A stretch of DNA of 64,000 nt from Carposina sasakii (GCA_014607495.2 CP053175.1:2666001-2730000), one strand, 5' to 3'. Shown: positions 9,041 to 20,214, counted from the first letter of the stretch. Numbers and translations: made by a program. Notes: generated by a model from the letters alone, not told the origin.

Positions 9041-9890
9041 TTTAAATTGTAAAGTACATAATTACAATCGCACTTACCTATTATATAAAGTAGATATAAA
9101 TAAGCTATTGTTGACCATTAATCAAAAGATAACACATAAAAAGAGTAGTATAAAATGTAGTATTTTTATGTAGTTAATTTAGTCTTTTGTATACGTAAAT
9201 AGATACACTGCAGTAATACCTATTTACAGAGATATTTAGACTGACATTTGTGTTCATAGTCTACTCAATACAAAGTTGCTTTCTATGTGTATGTCAGTTT
9301 CTCAATGGATTTTAATCAAGTCTCACACTATATATTTTCTTCCAAAAAGATTGTATGCTTACATCATAGATTTAGGAGGTAATCTATGGCTTACATAAAT
9401 TATTACCAGTATAAAATTGGCCAACCGTCTGTCTGATGCCAACCTTCCACTGGAATTATTTGGAACTAAAGTAATCTGAAATTGTGACGAGAGGATTTCA
9501 AAATTTCTCTTACATATTAGTAGTTTTATTATAGGAAACCAATGTTGTGATATAAACTAAAAAATAGGTATTAAGTAGTGTTTATTTATTTGAAATTATC
9601 TATTAAGTGTGGTTTATTTAAAATAACAGTCCTATCTTTTATAATCTTATGTTGTACAATTTGTATATTATTAATGTCACAAGCAGTTGAATTGTGGAAT
9701 TCACTGGTTTTAAATGGGGATTCTACAATCCACCTATGACAAGAAATTATTAAACTTTTTTATCTGTTACAATTAGGTAAGAATATTTAAATCTATATTA
9801 TTATAACGTTGATTAGTGTTAGGTAGTGGAAATAAATAGAGATGACAGTTAAGTTTTATTTTATTTTATCTATCTATACATACAGGATGT
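9041..9890. other. AT-rich unassigned sequence
   Basis: No coding signal or recognised repeat. Only a small hairpin (CATAGATTT with AATCTATG, near 9365-9392) stands out. Confidence 0.5.
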
Positions 9891-10265
9891 TTTTTTGTGG
9901 CCACCTTTAACGAAGGGTACGTACTCTATACATGAAATAAAGTAAGTTTATGCCAAAAAAAATGCTGGGAAAAAAAATTTTTTTTTGAATTTTTTTTTGA
10001 AATTCCTTGATCGTGCGAAATTTATAGTGTCTAGTGTTTATGTTAGTTTTTTTATAGACAGATATTAATTATTTTTCGTGAAAAAATCCTGCTACGCGCG
10101 TCTATGTGCATTTATGCAGAAAAACGCAGTCTATTTACTCAACTTTGGACCCTAATATTTTGGAAACCAGACACTTCCCAGGTATGCTTCCATGGAAAAA
10201 AATGATCGAGATGATAGGAGATTCCGTAGTTTTCGGGAACGTTGACGACCAAAAATCATTCTGTA
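9891..10265 (-). mobile_element. Family B copy 1: 375-bp MITE
   Basis: Family B ends are TACAGGGTGATTTTTGGTCG on one side and TACAGGATGTTTTTTTGTGG (reverse-complemented) on the other. These are imperfect terminal inverted repeats, with insertion apparently at TA. The interior is conserved in eight copies here (CGTTCCCGAAAACTACGGAA, CTCCATGGAAGCATACCTGG, AAATTTCGC, ATAAACTTACTTTATT). No ORF is present, so it is a non-autonomous DNA element. Confidence 0.75.
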
Positions 10266-10475
10266 TAATAAAATTGTAACGGATCGACGTTTGTGCACGC
10301 TATACTTAGAAACGGCTGGACCGATTTCGATGCAGTTTTCAGGAATATATCGTGACAGGTCCCACTTAACATATAGGCCACTTTTTATCCCGGGAAAATG
10401 TTTTTATCCCGGATAATTTCGATATTTTGTTTTTTTTGTACAGTCCACGCGGAAGGAGTCCCGGGCGTCCACTAG
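10266..10475 (+). mobile_element. Family D: Helitron-like repeat
   Basis: Family D members end in a GC-rich stem (complete copies GCGGACG / CGTCCGC) directly followed by CTAG and a T, the hairpin-plus-CTRR signature of Helitrons. Many begin with an AT-rich TC start. This copy ends GGGCGTCCACTAGT and carries CCGATTTCGATGCAGTTTTC and the TCCCGGGAAAA / ATCCCGGATAA pair seen in other members. It has no Rep/helicase ORF, so it would be non-autonomous. Confidence 0.6.
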
Positions 10476-10488
10476 TTTTACATAAGAT

Positions 10489-10690
10489 CCTGTGCAGACG
10501 CGGGGCTTCACTAGAATACATCAGCTGCATCTCCTTCCGTGAGACTAAGGAACTTAGGGCTGCTCTCTCAGGCGATAAACTAGCAACAAGTCATTGATCA
10601 TTTACATCAGTCCCCGCTGTGCTAAACTTGGCAGTGGGATATCGTTAATGATCCTGTAGCTTTAGCTACCCCATATAATAAACACAGCCT
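10489..10690 (+). mobile_element. Family F copy: 200-bp SINE-like element
   Basis: Consensus order: GCTGATGCGGGGCTTCACTA, ATACATCAGCTGCATCTCCT, CGTAAGAGTCGACTAAGGAA, CTCTCAGGCGATA, GCTAGCAACTTGTCACTGAT, GTGGGATCTCCTTTATGATC, TGCAGTTCTGGCTACCCCAT, AACACAGCCGTGTGTATATG, then often TATG repeats. About 18 full or partial copies occur in the window on both strands, none coding. A tRNA-like start is not obvious, so SINE versus other retroposon is open. A family K insertion interrupts the 3' end of this copy. Confidence 0.7.
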
Positions 10691-10694
10691 TGAA

Positions 10695-10892
10695 TTCACT
10701 ATGGGTGCGCCCACCACCGGGCCCTACACCCTCCACTGACCCTCGGATCTGATAACTCATAACTGCGAAAACAGGCACGTGCACTAACTACAATCATGAC
10801 AGTCATACAATACTCGTACATAACAGTTACATTATCAGATCCGAGGGTCAGTGGAGGGTGTAAGGCCCGGTGGTGGGCGCACCCATAGTGAA
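10695..10892. repeat. 198-bp near-perfect palindrome (family K head)
   Basis: The arms of about 61 bp (TTCACTATGGGTGCGCCCAC at both outer ends, running to GATCTGATAA) differ at one position. The right arm continues into GAACTTCCGAATTGTAACGC, which is shared with the K copies at 42672 and 23073. The 9-mer GCCTTGAAT occurs at 10687 and again at about 10946, suggesting a target duplication around the whole unit. Confidence 0.75.
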
Positions 10893-11127
10893 TGTTTGAA
10901 CTTCCGAATTGTAACGCCTAATACAATTTCATTTATAAAAAAGCCTTGAATATCAGAGCGCTTTTACACAAGTGTTTTTGATATTCGAGCATTTATGTTA
11001 ATCACTAGTGAAGGCGTTCTAATAGTTCAAAAGGCGAGGACATAATATCCAAAGCCAATCTTGCAATAAAAAAAACATTTATCAACCAAATGAAACAGGT
11101 ACATATCGAGTATGATTAAATCTCATT

Positions 11128-11358
11128 TAAAACCCCATGTTTTCCCATGGTTATCGTAAGAGGCGATTAAAAGGTTTTCGGGAGGTGTGATGAAGCGCCT
11201 TTCGTGTTGACAATGGGTATAGTCCGAAAATTACACTCACATCTTTCCACGTGGTGCCTATGGGCAAAACGCAAAACCCGCTATGGCAGTAGCCTTGTGG
11301 CGTGCGTCCAGGGGAGGCCTACGTCCAGCAGTGGACTGCAATAGGCTGATGTGATATG
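11128..11358 (+). mobile_element. Family A copy
   Basis: Diverged full-length copy. It contains CGTAAGAGGCGATTAAAAGG, TATGGCAGTAGCCTTGTGGC and the end CAGCAGTGGACTGCAATAGG followed by CTGATG. Confidence 0.7.
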
Positions 11359-11637
11359 ATTTAGTCAGCAGAGGTCCCGTAGACCCGTAGCGTGTTTGTA
11401 TGTAAATAACAACGTAAAAGTTGTACAAGAAAAAATATCCCCGCGATGTGATTTTTCCTTTGACTTGCAGGGTGTCGACCCCTATCTTATCTTGTCAGTG
11501 GAATCGTACTCCTTTCATCCCTTACACCTGTGGTATACTCATGGAGTAAGGGCGTAGAAGAGGTGACTTAGAAAATTTGCGGCAGCTTACGACTCCTTGT
11601 TAAGGGGTTTTTTGTATGCAGCTATGCGAAGCCGGGT

Positions 11638-11761
11638 CAGAGGGGTAAGCACGAACCTCTCGATAGTCCGTGACGCTATCGTCAAACTGTCAAATTACAT
11701 AGATTTTGCTAGCGAGTCGCTAGCGTTACGCCGCGTAATAAGGTTCGTGCTTACCCCACTG
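11638..11761. mobile_element. Family E copy 1: 124-bp foldback MITE
   Basis: The terminal inverted repeats are CAGAGGGGTAAGCACGAACC and CAGTGGGGTAAGCACGAACC. The middle contains GCTAGCGAGTCGCTAGCG and TCAAACTGTCAAATTACATA. Three other copies lie at 22711, 42393 and 44913. Confidence 0.75.
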
Positions 11762-11769
11762 GTCGTTAT

Positions 11770-12245
11770 CTATCTATCTATACATATAATAAAAATGTAA
11801 CGGAACGCTGTCTGTAGGTACATGGAAGATATATAAGAAAAAATATAGAATACCTATATCAACGCAAAAGTACCCAAAACAATGATTTTTGGAATTTTTG
11901 TCTGTTTGTCTGTGCGTTTGTGCACGCTAATCGGCTGAACCGATTTCGATGCAGTTATTATTTTATTATAGTTCTAGTTTATATGTCGTGGCCATATCGT
12001 TGAATTATTTATATCATGAAATGGTCAAAATGCTCTTGACCATATGATAATGAATTGATCATTTCCTGATACTAATCCAATCTAACCGACCATTTCATGA
12101 AATGACCATTAAAATGATTTGGCCACGACATTATACATAAACCTGCTTGAATCATTTCTATTTAAAAAAGAAACGCAGTGAAATTAGTTGCTCAGATTTA
12201 TAGATCTAACCATAGGTACATAGGGGCAGACAGACAGGCAGCAGG
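11770..12245 (+). mobile_element. Family D Helitron-like 5' part, split by a MITE
   Basis: It starts in a TCTATCTATACATATAATAA run and shares ATGTAACGGAACGCTGTCTG and TTTGTGCACGCTAATCGGCT with the complementary copy at 37976-38290. A palindromic MITE interrupts it at 11983-12131. The continuation (ATAAACCTGCTTGAATCATT, GGGGCAGACAGACAG) resembles 42555-42660. Confidence 0.55.
11983..12131. mobile_element. 149-bp palindromic MITE inside the Helitron-like element
   Basis: ATGTCGTGGCCATATCGTT at the left pairs with AAATGATTTGGCCACGACAT at the right, and ATCATGAAATGGTC pairs with GACCATTTCATGAAATG. TAT flanks both ends, so the target duplication is TA or TAT. Confidence 0.65.
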
Positions 12246-12378
12246 AAGCGGCTTTCTTTTTTTACCTTCTTATAGGTTGGTGGAGGTTGGGTAATTCCTT
12301 CTTGTCTTATGAATACTGAGCAACGAACTAAACGTATATTTACTTAAGTAGGTAGATATATAGATTCTCCATACACGT

Positions 12379-12570
12379 GATGACGCGGGGCTTCACTAGG
12401 ATACTTCTGCTGCTTCTCCTTCCGTAAATTTCGTAAGAGTCGACTAAGGAACTTGGGCATTCTCTCTCCTAGCAACTTGTCACTGTTCGTAAACAGCTGT
12501 GACTGTGAGATCTCCCAAATGCTTCTGCAGTTCTGGCTAATCCCATTTCGGGAAGACAACCGTGTCTTTA
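12379..12570 (+). mobile_element. Family F copy
   Basis: Nearly full-length (GACGCGGGGCTTCACTAGG to CCCATTTCGGGAAGACAACC). It is cut at its 3' end by the family C element that follows. Confidence 0.7.
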
Positions 12571-12834
12571 TACAGGGTGTAACAGAAAGGGTATGTTAAG
12601 CGAAAAGCTATGTAAATAGCCCACTATAGAGAACCTATTTCCAAAATTTGAGACTGGAAATTACATTTTTATTTTTCAAGATTGTATGAAAATTCCTGAG
12701 ATATTTAAAAATTCTCCATACTATCGGGAAAAATAAACATGTGATTTCGAGTCTCAAATTTTGTCGATAGGTTCTTTACAGTGGGCTATTTACGTAGCTT
12801 CTCGCTTAACATACCCTTTTTGTTACATCCTGTA
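12571..12834. mobile_element. Family C copy 1: 264-bp foldback element
   Basis: Inverted arms of about 110 bp: TACAGGGTGTAACAGAAAGG, GTATGTTAAGCGAAAAGCTA, CCTATTTCCAAAATTTGAGA on the left, mirrored on the right to ATACCCTTTTTGTTACATCC and TGTA. The TA at each edge suggests a TA target duplication. Copy 3 at 53159 has exactly the same length. Confidence 0.8.
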
Positions 12835-13780
12835 TTATGTGATATTTGATGACTAAAGTGAAGAACAACCTTAAATAAAACAGATTTATATTCTAAAATT
12901 ATTCTCTGCAATTCCTTGCTACTAAATCCGATCCCACTATAAAACAACTCTATCTCCCAGCAATAAAGGCCAAAATCGAATGTATTTCACCAACGAACGT
13001 ACGGTAAATAGAGTTAACGAATCGTAAAAAAAGTGTGCATTCTAAAAGGCGAGTGCAAATTTAGTTTTGCAGTTTTTTGGCGCCGCTACTGTCCATGTAA
13101 GTGACGATGGTTTGTATCAAAGTGATGTTGGTTTTGAACAATGTAGCGTTGATTTCGTAAGTAAGGATGTTGTTTCAATAGTTTTTGCATGTTTCCTTTG
13201 TACCAGCCTTTTGAAGTAGGTAAAAGATAGTATTTATTCGGAGAGCCTGTGTCCTGTGCAGTTCTTAGTGAAAACTAGATTTTTCAGAAATTCTGTCTAG
13301 GCCATGGAGATATAGCCACACATTGATATACTATAGCTACCTATCAGCAGGTATTATGTATAGATAGAGGTACACTGTCTATATTGGAATTTCTGGTTTC
13401 AGCATGGTTCAGTGGAACAAATTCTAATCTGGTTATCTGAGTCACCCATGGGTCTCCCAGACGGATCACGCTGGGTGTAGACACATCCATCATAGTGTTT
13501 TGTTTCTTTAGTGTACCTAGTGCACAGTAATGCTCAATATTTTTTCTGTTGTATGTTTTATATAACAGCCTGCAAAAAACAATGATTTCCGATAGTGTGC
13601 CGTTAACCTGTGATCATGTGTAAATTTTTGGATAAAAAGACAATTTTTAAAGTAAAAAGTATATTGTAGTATGATGATTTCCGAAATAGCACATTGTGCC
13701 GTTAACCTGAGCTAAACCCAATTCGGTCATGTAAGCTATAACTAAAAAATTTGCATACATACATATAGGGATGCTAGTAG
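12835..13780. other. Unassigned sequence with a short direct repeat
   Basis: No gene is seen. GTGCCGTTAACCTG occurs at 13598 and near 13696, both times after GATTTCCGA, forming an approximate 100-bp direct repeat. Confidence 0.4.
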
Positions 13781-13789
13781 GGAGTACGG

Positions 13790-13841
13790 AGACATAGATT
13801 ATTCTGTAGTCCACACGAACGAAGTCGCGGGCAAAAGCTAG
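13790..13841 (+). mobile_element. Family D 3' end fragment
   Basis: Ends CGAACGAAGTCGCGGGCAAA then AGCTAGT, a variant Helitron-like terminus. Confidence 0.5.
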
Positions 13842-14252
13842 TTATGTATAAAACTACAACATCGACCGTATTATTAAAAAGGTCGTGACAAAAAAAAAAC
13901 AAACACAAATACCACGCTCTTAGAGAGCGACTACGAATCCGTAGCACGTCTACGACATTCGTAGCGACACTACGAGACTACTCAAAAGGGAAAAAAGGAA
14001 AACTTTCTTTCTAGTACTTTCGACGACTCCACTCGAGTACGTAATAAAAACACTCGTACACACATACATTAGCTAGTACATGAGGATCCTGAATAGTTCA
14101 TGCACACCACTTGCGTAGTCTGGCCGTGAAAATCGTGTGGTACAAAGTGTAAGCTAAGCGTTTTTGAAGCAACATTACTTTGTAAATAAGAATATTTGTT
14201 CAATATACACACACAACAGTAAAGTCACAGACATAGTCTCGAAGTATAGCAA
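13842..14252. other. Unassigned, with CTACG-rich stretch
   Basis: At 13930-13980, CTACGA and CGTAG motifs occur repeatedly (GACTACGAATCCGTAGCACG). A similar motif cluster is at 26350-26430. No coding signal. Confidence 0.35.
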
Positions 14253-14447
14253 ACTGTAGTGGGAGTGGGCTGGTCAAATCTATCGTAGAACCGATGGACG
14301 ACGAAGTAAGCCGGTTCTCGAATGGAGAACACGCCTCGGCAAGCGTAGCGTCGGACGCTCTCCGGCCAGATGGACCGATGACTTCAAGAGGAGATCGAGC
14401 CTTGTGGCGTGCTCTGGCAGAGGCCTACATCCAGCAGTGGACGTGAT
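14253..14447 (+). pseudogene. RTE-type LINE, C-terminal ORF remnant
   Basis: A conceptual frame reads WAGQIYRRTDGRRSKPVLEW, then RLGKRSVGRSPARWTDDF, and finishes near CAGAGGCCTACATCCAGCAG. These are hallmark residues at the end of RTE-clade endonuclease/reverse transcriptase ORFs. Frame disruptions follow in the GGAGATCGAGCC region. It supplies the likely source of the family A tail. Confidence 0.65.
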
Positions 14448-14519
14448 TTGTGCTGAAATTTTTGTGTGTGTTCAAGTGGGTTCGAGGATGGTTTAGATTC
14501 ACAATTCGGTCAACTAAAA

Positions 14520-14566
14520 TAAGGTTTTTTGCAGTCCACGCGAAGGGAGTCGCGGGCGTCCACTAG
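14520..14566 (+). mobile_element. Family D 3' end fragment
   Basis: CAGTCCACGCGAAGGGAGTC then GCGGGCGTCCACTAGT. Confidence 0.5.
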
Positions 14567-15099
14567 TATTTATGTATTGAAATAAAAAAGGGAAATTATA
14601 TCTTTTCCATGGAATATAATGTCTATGATCGTGTATCCCTTATCCCTTGCGTCGATTCGAGTAGGTTATGTGCTGACACGTCGCGCTACAGCCTGCGGTA
14701 GGCTGCAGACTACACTTCGACACCAACAACAGATTTTTTATGCGTTTTCCAATACTACCGTCGCGACTGTTGGGTTTTATAGTTATTTTGTGAAAAATTT
14801 GCTTTGTTTTTTTCTTTGTGTTTGGTTTAGATAGCTACTTTAATCCATTGGATGCTTCAGTAAATATTGTTGGGAGGTGGGATTCTCCTCTGATCGGGAA
14901 CCCCTAACCCCTCATAATTAATGCCAATCCCCCATTGACATACTTAATATAATATACGAGTATGTACATATACTCACTTTATGATTGATAGTAAAAAATG
15001 GTTCGGTTATGTCTGTCCGTTTCCACAATCTACACTCCCTTTTATATTTACTAGAACAAACATGTGGGTAGACGCACATTGGCGGTGTAGTAATTTTAT

Positions 15100-15306
15100 A
15101 AGACTACCCGCAATTTCGTGATCGACTGCGACGACCGCAGTCGACACGCTCGCGAGTTGACCGCGGTACGCTTCGGTCGCGCTACTGTTGCGACCGTGAC
15201 TTTCGCGTGTGCCATACATCCGTATATAGAACTAAAAACAACTTCTGAAGTGATTGCTGTGTGAATGATGCTGACACCAGGGCCCTAGAAGCAGCTACAG
15301 CCAACA
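15100..15306 (+). promoter_or_regulatory. CpG-rich promoter-like patch
   Basis: It is dense in CG (CGACTGCGACGACCGCAGTC, CGCTCGCGAGTTGACCGCGG, TTCGGTCGCGCTACTG) within otherwise AT-rich DNA, followed by CGTATATAGAACTA and a 5'-UTR-like stretch. It belongs to no repeat family seen here. Confidence 0.3.
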
Positions 15307-15319
15307 ATGGATTGCGAAG
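15307..15319 (+). CDS. Possible 13-nt first coding exon (MDCE...)
   Basis: CAACAATGGATTGCGAAG|GTGAGC: an ATG in good context, four codons plus one base, then a consensus splice donor, directly after the CpG-rich patch. No matching downstream exon was identified in the window. If real, the gene continues beyond 64 kb or through exons I cannot see. Chance is a serious alternative. Confidence 0.22.
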
Positions 15320-16699
15320 GTGAGCGGTATCATAATTACTACTTCATTCGTTTTTCATCGTATTTAATTTGCCCATGCGTCTAAAATTGTACAGTTATTA
15401 TTCAATAGTTAGTGTGATCAGTTTGAGAATTAATGGGGGAAAGTCTATTCTTGATAAAATTGAAAAAAGGATACTAAGGTAGAAAAAAGTCGGGATTGGA
15501 GAAGCTCCCCGTCTGCAATTACGGCCGCACCAGACGCCTATGTTGTCGCAGTCGTTAGGGCAGAAGTACACTATTGTGACGTCACATCCGGCGTGTAAAC
15601 ACACCTAGATTACAAGTGTAAGCGCCCTTTATGAAAAGTGTTGGGGGTTTGCGTTTTGTTAAGATTCTTCGCGTCTTGTGCATGCTGATGTGAAATAAGG
15701 CAAGATTCGTTGCAACGAAATGGTAAATATAGTTTACCATTTTGTTGACAGGGTCCTTCACACTCCGTTGGCCCTCGAATCGCTCGAAAGTAGAAAACAG
15801 ATTCGAGCACATACATACATAGCTGTTACTCCAAAAACTACTATTTATTTATTTATTACAGCTCTGTGGACAACCAACAGCTTATAAAACAATATAATAT
15901 ATTCTATAGCAACATAGGAACAATAACATACGTAGTTTTTAAAAGTTTAATAATTTCAACCTGTTCTTATGTAGCCTATTTTAATAAGTTATTTTCTATA
16001 ATGTTTTTCAACATTTATAGGGTAATGGCTTATACAATCCAATATTATAATATGTACTATAGTAAATAATACTAAAGCTTTATTTACACAAAACATCTGA
16101 AAGGATCGGGTAGCGAGATATCCGAGGAAGGAAAAAGATAACTTTTTTATTCCAGTATCTACAATAGTATTTGGTATTTTTCGAGCGAGCGTTTCATAAT
16201 TCTTCCTAATAAGGCTATTATCTAAAATGATGATAATTTAAAATTACGTCTCGATATCTCTAAAGTTTATGTCGAACGACATGACATGTATTTCATCGTT
16301 TCATGCAAGTTTACCTAAACGACAAACAGACGAATTTTATTGTTAACCTACCTTTTTTGAAGTTAGTTAATTATGATGCTCTTTAGTAATAGCGTAGGTA
16401 CAAGGCTTTTATATCTTGTTAATAATAGATATAATAAATGGTTCTCTTCTGGCTGTAATGTCGAGTTGCAGCTCGACGTTTTCAGCTCCATATTTAATGA
16501 TGCTCCAGAAGCATCCATTTAGAAATGTAAAGGAAAATTAGGCAAAATATGATGTAGAATTAAATTAATTATGCCGCAAATGAGTGTGTATTATGGAGAT
16601 AGAATACATAATTAAAACGAGGTTGTTACATGTCCATTATGTTGGAAACACAGAATAGGTACGTATGGCACAAATTTAATCAGAGGACTCCTAAATTAG
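15320..16699. other. Unassigned AT-rich sequence
   Basis: Short frames at 15398-15816 overlap each other and have no family features. A TTTATTTATTTATTACAG run at 15843 may be a LINE tail remnant. Confidence 0.4.
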
Positions 16700-16937
16700 G
16701 AGTAGAATGGCACCACCCCATGTCAACCCGTGGGTATAATAAGAGGTGAATAAGGGTTTCCAGGAGGTGGGCAGCAGCGCCTCCCGTGTTGACAACATAG
16801 TCCGAAAATCACACTGCGGTCACCAACCCACCTGCCCAGCGTGGTGACTATGAGCAAAAATTGTCCTATGGCAGTAGCCGTGTGGCATGCCCTAGGGGAG
16901 GTCTACGTCCAGCAGTGGACTACAATAGGTTAATGTG
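16700..16937 (+). mobile_element. Family A copy
   Basis: Full-length: GGTTTCCAGGAGGTGGGCAG, CACTGCGGTCACCAACCCAC, then GTCCAGCAGTGGACTACAAT. The 5' GCCGCGTGG start is lost. Confidence 0.75.
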
Positions 16938-17906
16938 TATGTAACCTAAATTAATAAAATACACGACGTATAATGTTTCTAAATAAATTAGCACTTCCGT
17001 TATTCGGTCTTAGATAGAACTTCAGTTATTCGTGTTTCAGTGCGCGAGAGCAAAGAGCGACATATCTTTGGTTATTCGTAATTTCGTGAATTCGCACTTC
17101 CTATATTCGATCTTTAGTATTTTGCAATCAAGTTTACTTTTGCAATTAAGTTTAATTTAGTAATCACTCCTGGCTATTTTTTTTTAAATGGTAATTTATG
17201 AAATGGTAAGTTAAGTAAGTATCATGAAACGTTCAATTAATTGTCAAGGTATTGTGGGCAATTGCATTTTGGTCATACCTAATATTAGCGACCATTTAAT
17301 GAAAATACATATTTTTTCAAACTTACATTTCTGCGTGTCGAAAAATGAATATTAGTACTACAGTAATAGAAGTACAGTATAAAATCTTTCATACATACAT
17401 ATACACTGTATAGTCAGAAATGCAGAATATCATAGCAGTTCCAGCAGCCACCTTAGCATAAGAACATTTAAACCCATTGCAATTTTATCACAACGTCACT
17501 AACACCCTGTATGTTCATCCCCATTTCACACTAGAACACTCTTGCGGCTTATGCGTAAACTTTTATAATTGAAACAGAGATTAACTCGCCCCTTATTGGT
17601 ACACGTTCAGGGTGCACCCGCCCTTATAATTTCAACCCTTGCTCGGTTAATATCGGTAGGCTGAAGCTGCTCTGCAAAGTTTTACAGCATATTTGGGATT
17701 TTTGTCGGCAATTTTAATTATTTTATTTTCATTAATTATTTTAGTTAATTTAATTATTTTAGTTCATTTTCATACTATTTTTATTGTAAACTAGGCACTA
17801 TAGTAAATATAGATAAATACAAAAGAAATGCAAACAAAGGCGTGCTTAGCATTACCTACCAGTTAGTTCTAAACTTTTAGACATGCATTCTAAATAAAAT
17901 TTTAAC
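16938..17906. other. Unassigned sequence
   Basis: CACTTCCGTTATTCGGTCTT near 16992 is echoed by CACTTCCTATATTCGATCTT near 17096. At 17160-17310, ATGAAACGTT and GACCATTTAATGAAAA resemble a decayed palindromic MITE like the one at 11983. No coding evidence. Confidence 0.35.
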
Positions 17907-18106
17907 CTGTGCTGATGCGGGGCTACACTAGAATACATCAGCTGTATCTCCTTCCATGCATGCTGTAAGAGTCGACTAAGGAACTCGGGCCATTTTTTCA
18001 GGCGAGCTAGCAACCCATTACTGATCATTTACATCAGTACCAGCTATGCCTTACGTGGCTGTGGGTCCCCCTTTATGATCCTGCCGTGTCTATATGTCTA
18101 TGCCTC
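17907..18106 (+). mobile_element. Family F copy
   Basis: GCTGATGCGGGGCTACACTA through CTTTATGATCCTGCC. Ends in TATATGTCTATG. Confidence 0.7.
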
Positions 18107-18262
18107 TTGTATTGTAGGTACACAAGACACTACAGTAAATACAGAGTTATTCACAAATCTTATCTCTTATCTCCGCAAGAGATTTCCTTTAGAAAGATAT
18201 ATCACTTATTATCGGACCTTGGTAATCAAGCTTACCAGTTAGGTAACAACTTTTAGGTGTGC

Positions 18263-18540
18263 GTATTACCATAGAGGAATAAGATGTAGACATAGAGTGC
18301 TAATGTCATACTAACAGTTTCGATGCACCATTAGACTTTTCGGTGCTTCACAATTCCAGTCCTTGATTGCATTACTATACGTTATAATTCATTAGTAATG
18401 TAGTTCATTACTATACATTACACTAATAGAATCTAAGTGTCAAGGACTGGAATTGTGAGGCACCTAAAAGTCTATTGGTGTATCGAAACAGTTAGTATGA
18501 CATTAGTACTCTATGACATCTTATTTCTTTATGGTATTAT
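18263..18540. mobile_element. 278-bp palindromic element
   Basis: The arms are about 105 bp. AATAAGATGT, CTAATGTCATACTAACAGTT, and TTCACAATTCCAGTCCTTG on the left are mirrored by CAAGGACTGGAATTGTGAGG, AACAGTTAGTATGACATTAG and ACATCTTATT on the right. The hairpin centre is ATTACTAT-rich. No ORF. Confidence 0.75.
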
Positions 18541-18958
18541 TTACCTGCGAATAATTTTAAATTATTCAAAGTTATCGTAGAGGTAATCCATCTTCGTTAT
18601 CTTCTATGTTTAAATTTCAGTTCACCTGCTTATAATAATAGTGCACCATTTTCGCTCAATCTTACCTATTGTTTAAACTTTAGCACAGATTCTAAAACTT
18701 TACACAAAACTTGAGATACTAAAACACGAAACCCGTATCGCAGGATACTGGCAAAACTTCCCTCGTCACCAGAAGTAAACTTAGCTGGGAGATATCTGCC
18801 ACAAAGAGCACATTTCCACAAAGCCTAGCCTGGGACAACTAGGACGATGTAGTGCTTTTATAGTGTACTGCTGATAGTGCTGTGAAAAGGACGAAAATCT
18901 TGGTAAAATATGAAGAGTTTTTAAGCGATACGGTTAGGAATAGTTTATACAGGATGAT

Positions 18959-19136
18959 TATGCGTACACGTAAGCGTAGCCGTACACGTACCTCTGAGTT
19001 GTAATGTATGGAACTGTATAGGCACGGGCAGACCGGATGCCTATGCGTAGACGTAAGCATAGACGTTAAGCGGTGACAGTTCCATACATTAAACTCAGAT
19101 GTACGTGTACGTCTATGCTTTCGTGCACGCATACGC
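18959..19136. mobile_element. 178-bp foldback element rich in TACGTGTACG
   Basis: TATGCGTACACGTAAGCGTA, CCGTACACGTACCTCTGAGT and AATGTATGGAACTGT are mirrored by ACAGTTCCATACATT, ACTCAGATGTACGTGTACGT and GCACGCATACGCAT. The loop repeats the same TATGCGTAGACGTAAGCATA theme. Confidence 0.7.
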
Positions 19137-19154
19137 ATCCGGTGTGCTCGAGGC

Positions 19155-19295
19155 TTTATGCAGAAAAACGCACCCTAATATTTTGGAAACCAAACACTTC
19201 CCAGGTAAATAACACTTCCCATAGAGAAAAACGATTGTGATGATGAGGAGATTCCGTAGTTTTCGGGAACGTTGACGACCAAAAATCACCCCGTA
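19155..19295 (-). mobile_element. Family B fragment
   Basis: Only the TTTTTGGTCG half (GAGATTCCGTAGTTTTCGGG to GACGACCAAAAATCACC) plus GCAGAAAAACGCA remain. It abuts the foldback element, which may have displaced the rest. Confidence 0.6.
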
Positions 19296-20214
19296 GAATA
19301 GAAGAAGATATAGATAGATAGAAGACAACTCACTCGCTAGTATTACAAAACCGTTGGTTATAATCAGACTACTCCGTAGTATATACTTACGAGTACGTGT
19401 ATGTAACTAGTATCTTGTGGTTTTATTCTCCTATTCTTCCAAAGCGGCTTTCACATAACTACTGTTTGTGAAAATCCTAGAGCTTTGAAATAATCTAGAA
19501 TGTATAGGTAGATATCTAGGTTCTAAATAAATGAATACCTTACTGCCATAATTTTCAACGCATATTATATTATAGTTCTTTAGATAGTGTACCTATATCA
19601 GTCTATACTTTATAATTTTATTTATGACAATTTTAAGTTCAGCCATAAATACACTATCGCAACTTGATCTTGAATCGATAGAGGTTTGTTTCTATTAAGA
19701 ACTAGGGATCCGACGATTTTGCACGGGTGTTGTTTTTAGACTTTTCAGGATTTTATTTCACATTTTTCTCCGTAAGCACCATTCTCATACTTCAAGAAAT
19801 AATCTAAAAAAAAGAATAAAATAAAAATCGGTTCAGCTGTTCTCGAGATTTGCGCTTAGCATTCAGTGATTCATTTTCATATTTGCGCGTCAAACGCGAT
19901 GTAGTCTAAACGCTATAAGCGGGAGTGTTGTACAACAAACGTTAATACGAAACGATATTACATGGTCTAAGTACCCTGGCCGGTTTATCTACATGTGATC
20001 AAGGCTTTACTTTAACCCAGACAGGCACTAAAGCCTTCTCGTACAACGCGCATTGCGTAGTCACTCATTACTACGGGCTGGTTTTAAACTTGACAATAGA
20101 GATTTTTACTTAGTGTGAGTCTGTGACGTGATTATATGTGATTATTTCATCTTAAGTGTGAGTTTTCAATATTTAACCAATTACGTAGTACTCACCGACC
20201 GTTGTTCTCTTTAG
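19296..20214. other. Unassigned, with a family P fragment
   Basis: GCGGGAGTGTTGTACAACAAACGTTAATACG at 19919-19950, then ATGGTCTAAGTACCC, matches 43403-43470 and the complement of 58325-58385. Otherwise nothing is recognised. Confidence 0.35.

Noticed and set aside
15398..15816. Three overlapping minus-strand small frames
   Set aside because: Short, mutually overlapping, composition of random AT-rich DNA, no family or splice evidence.
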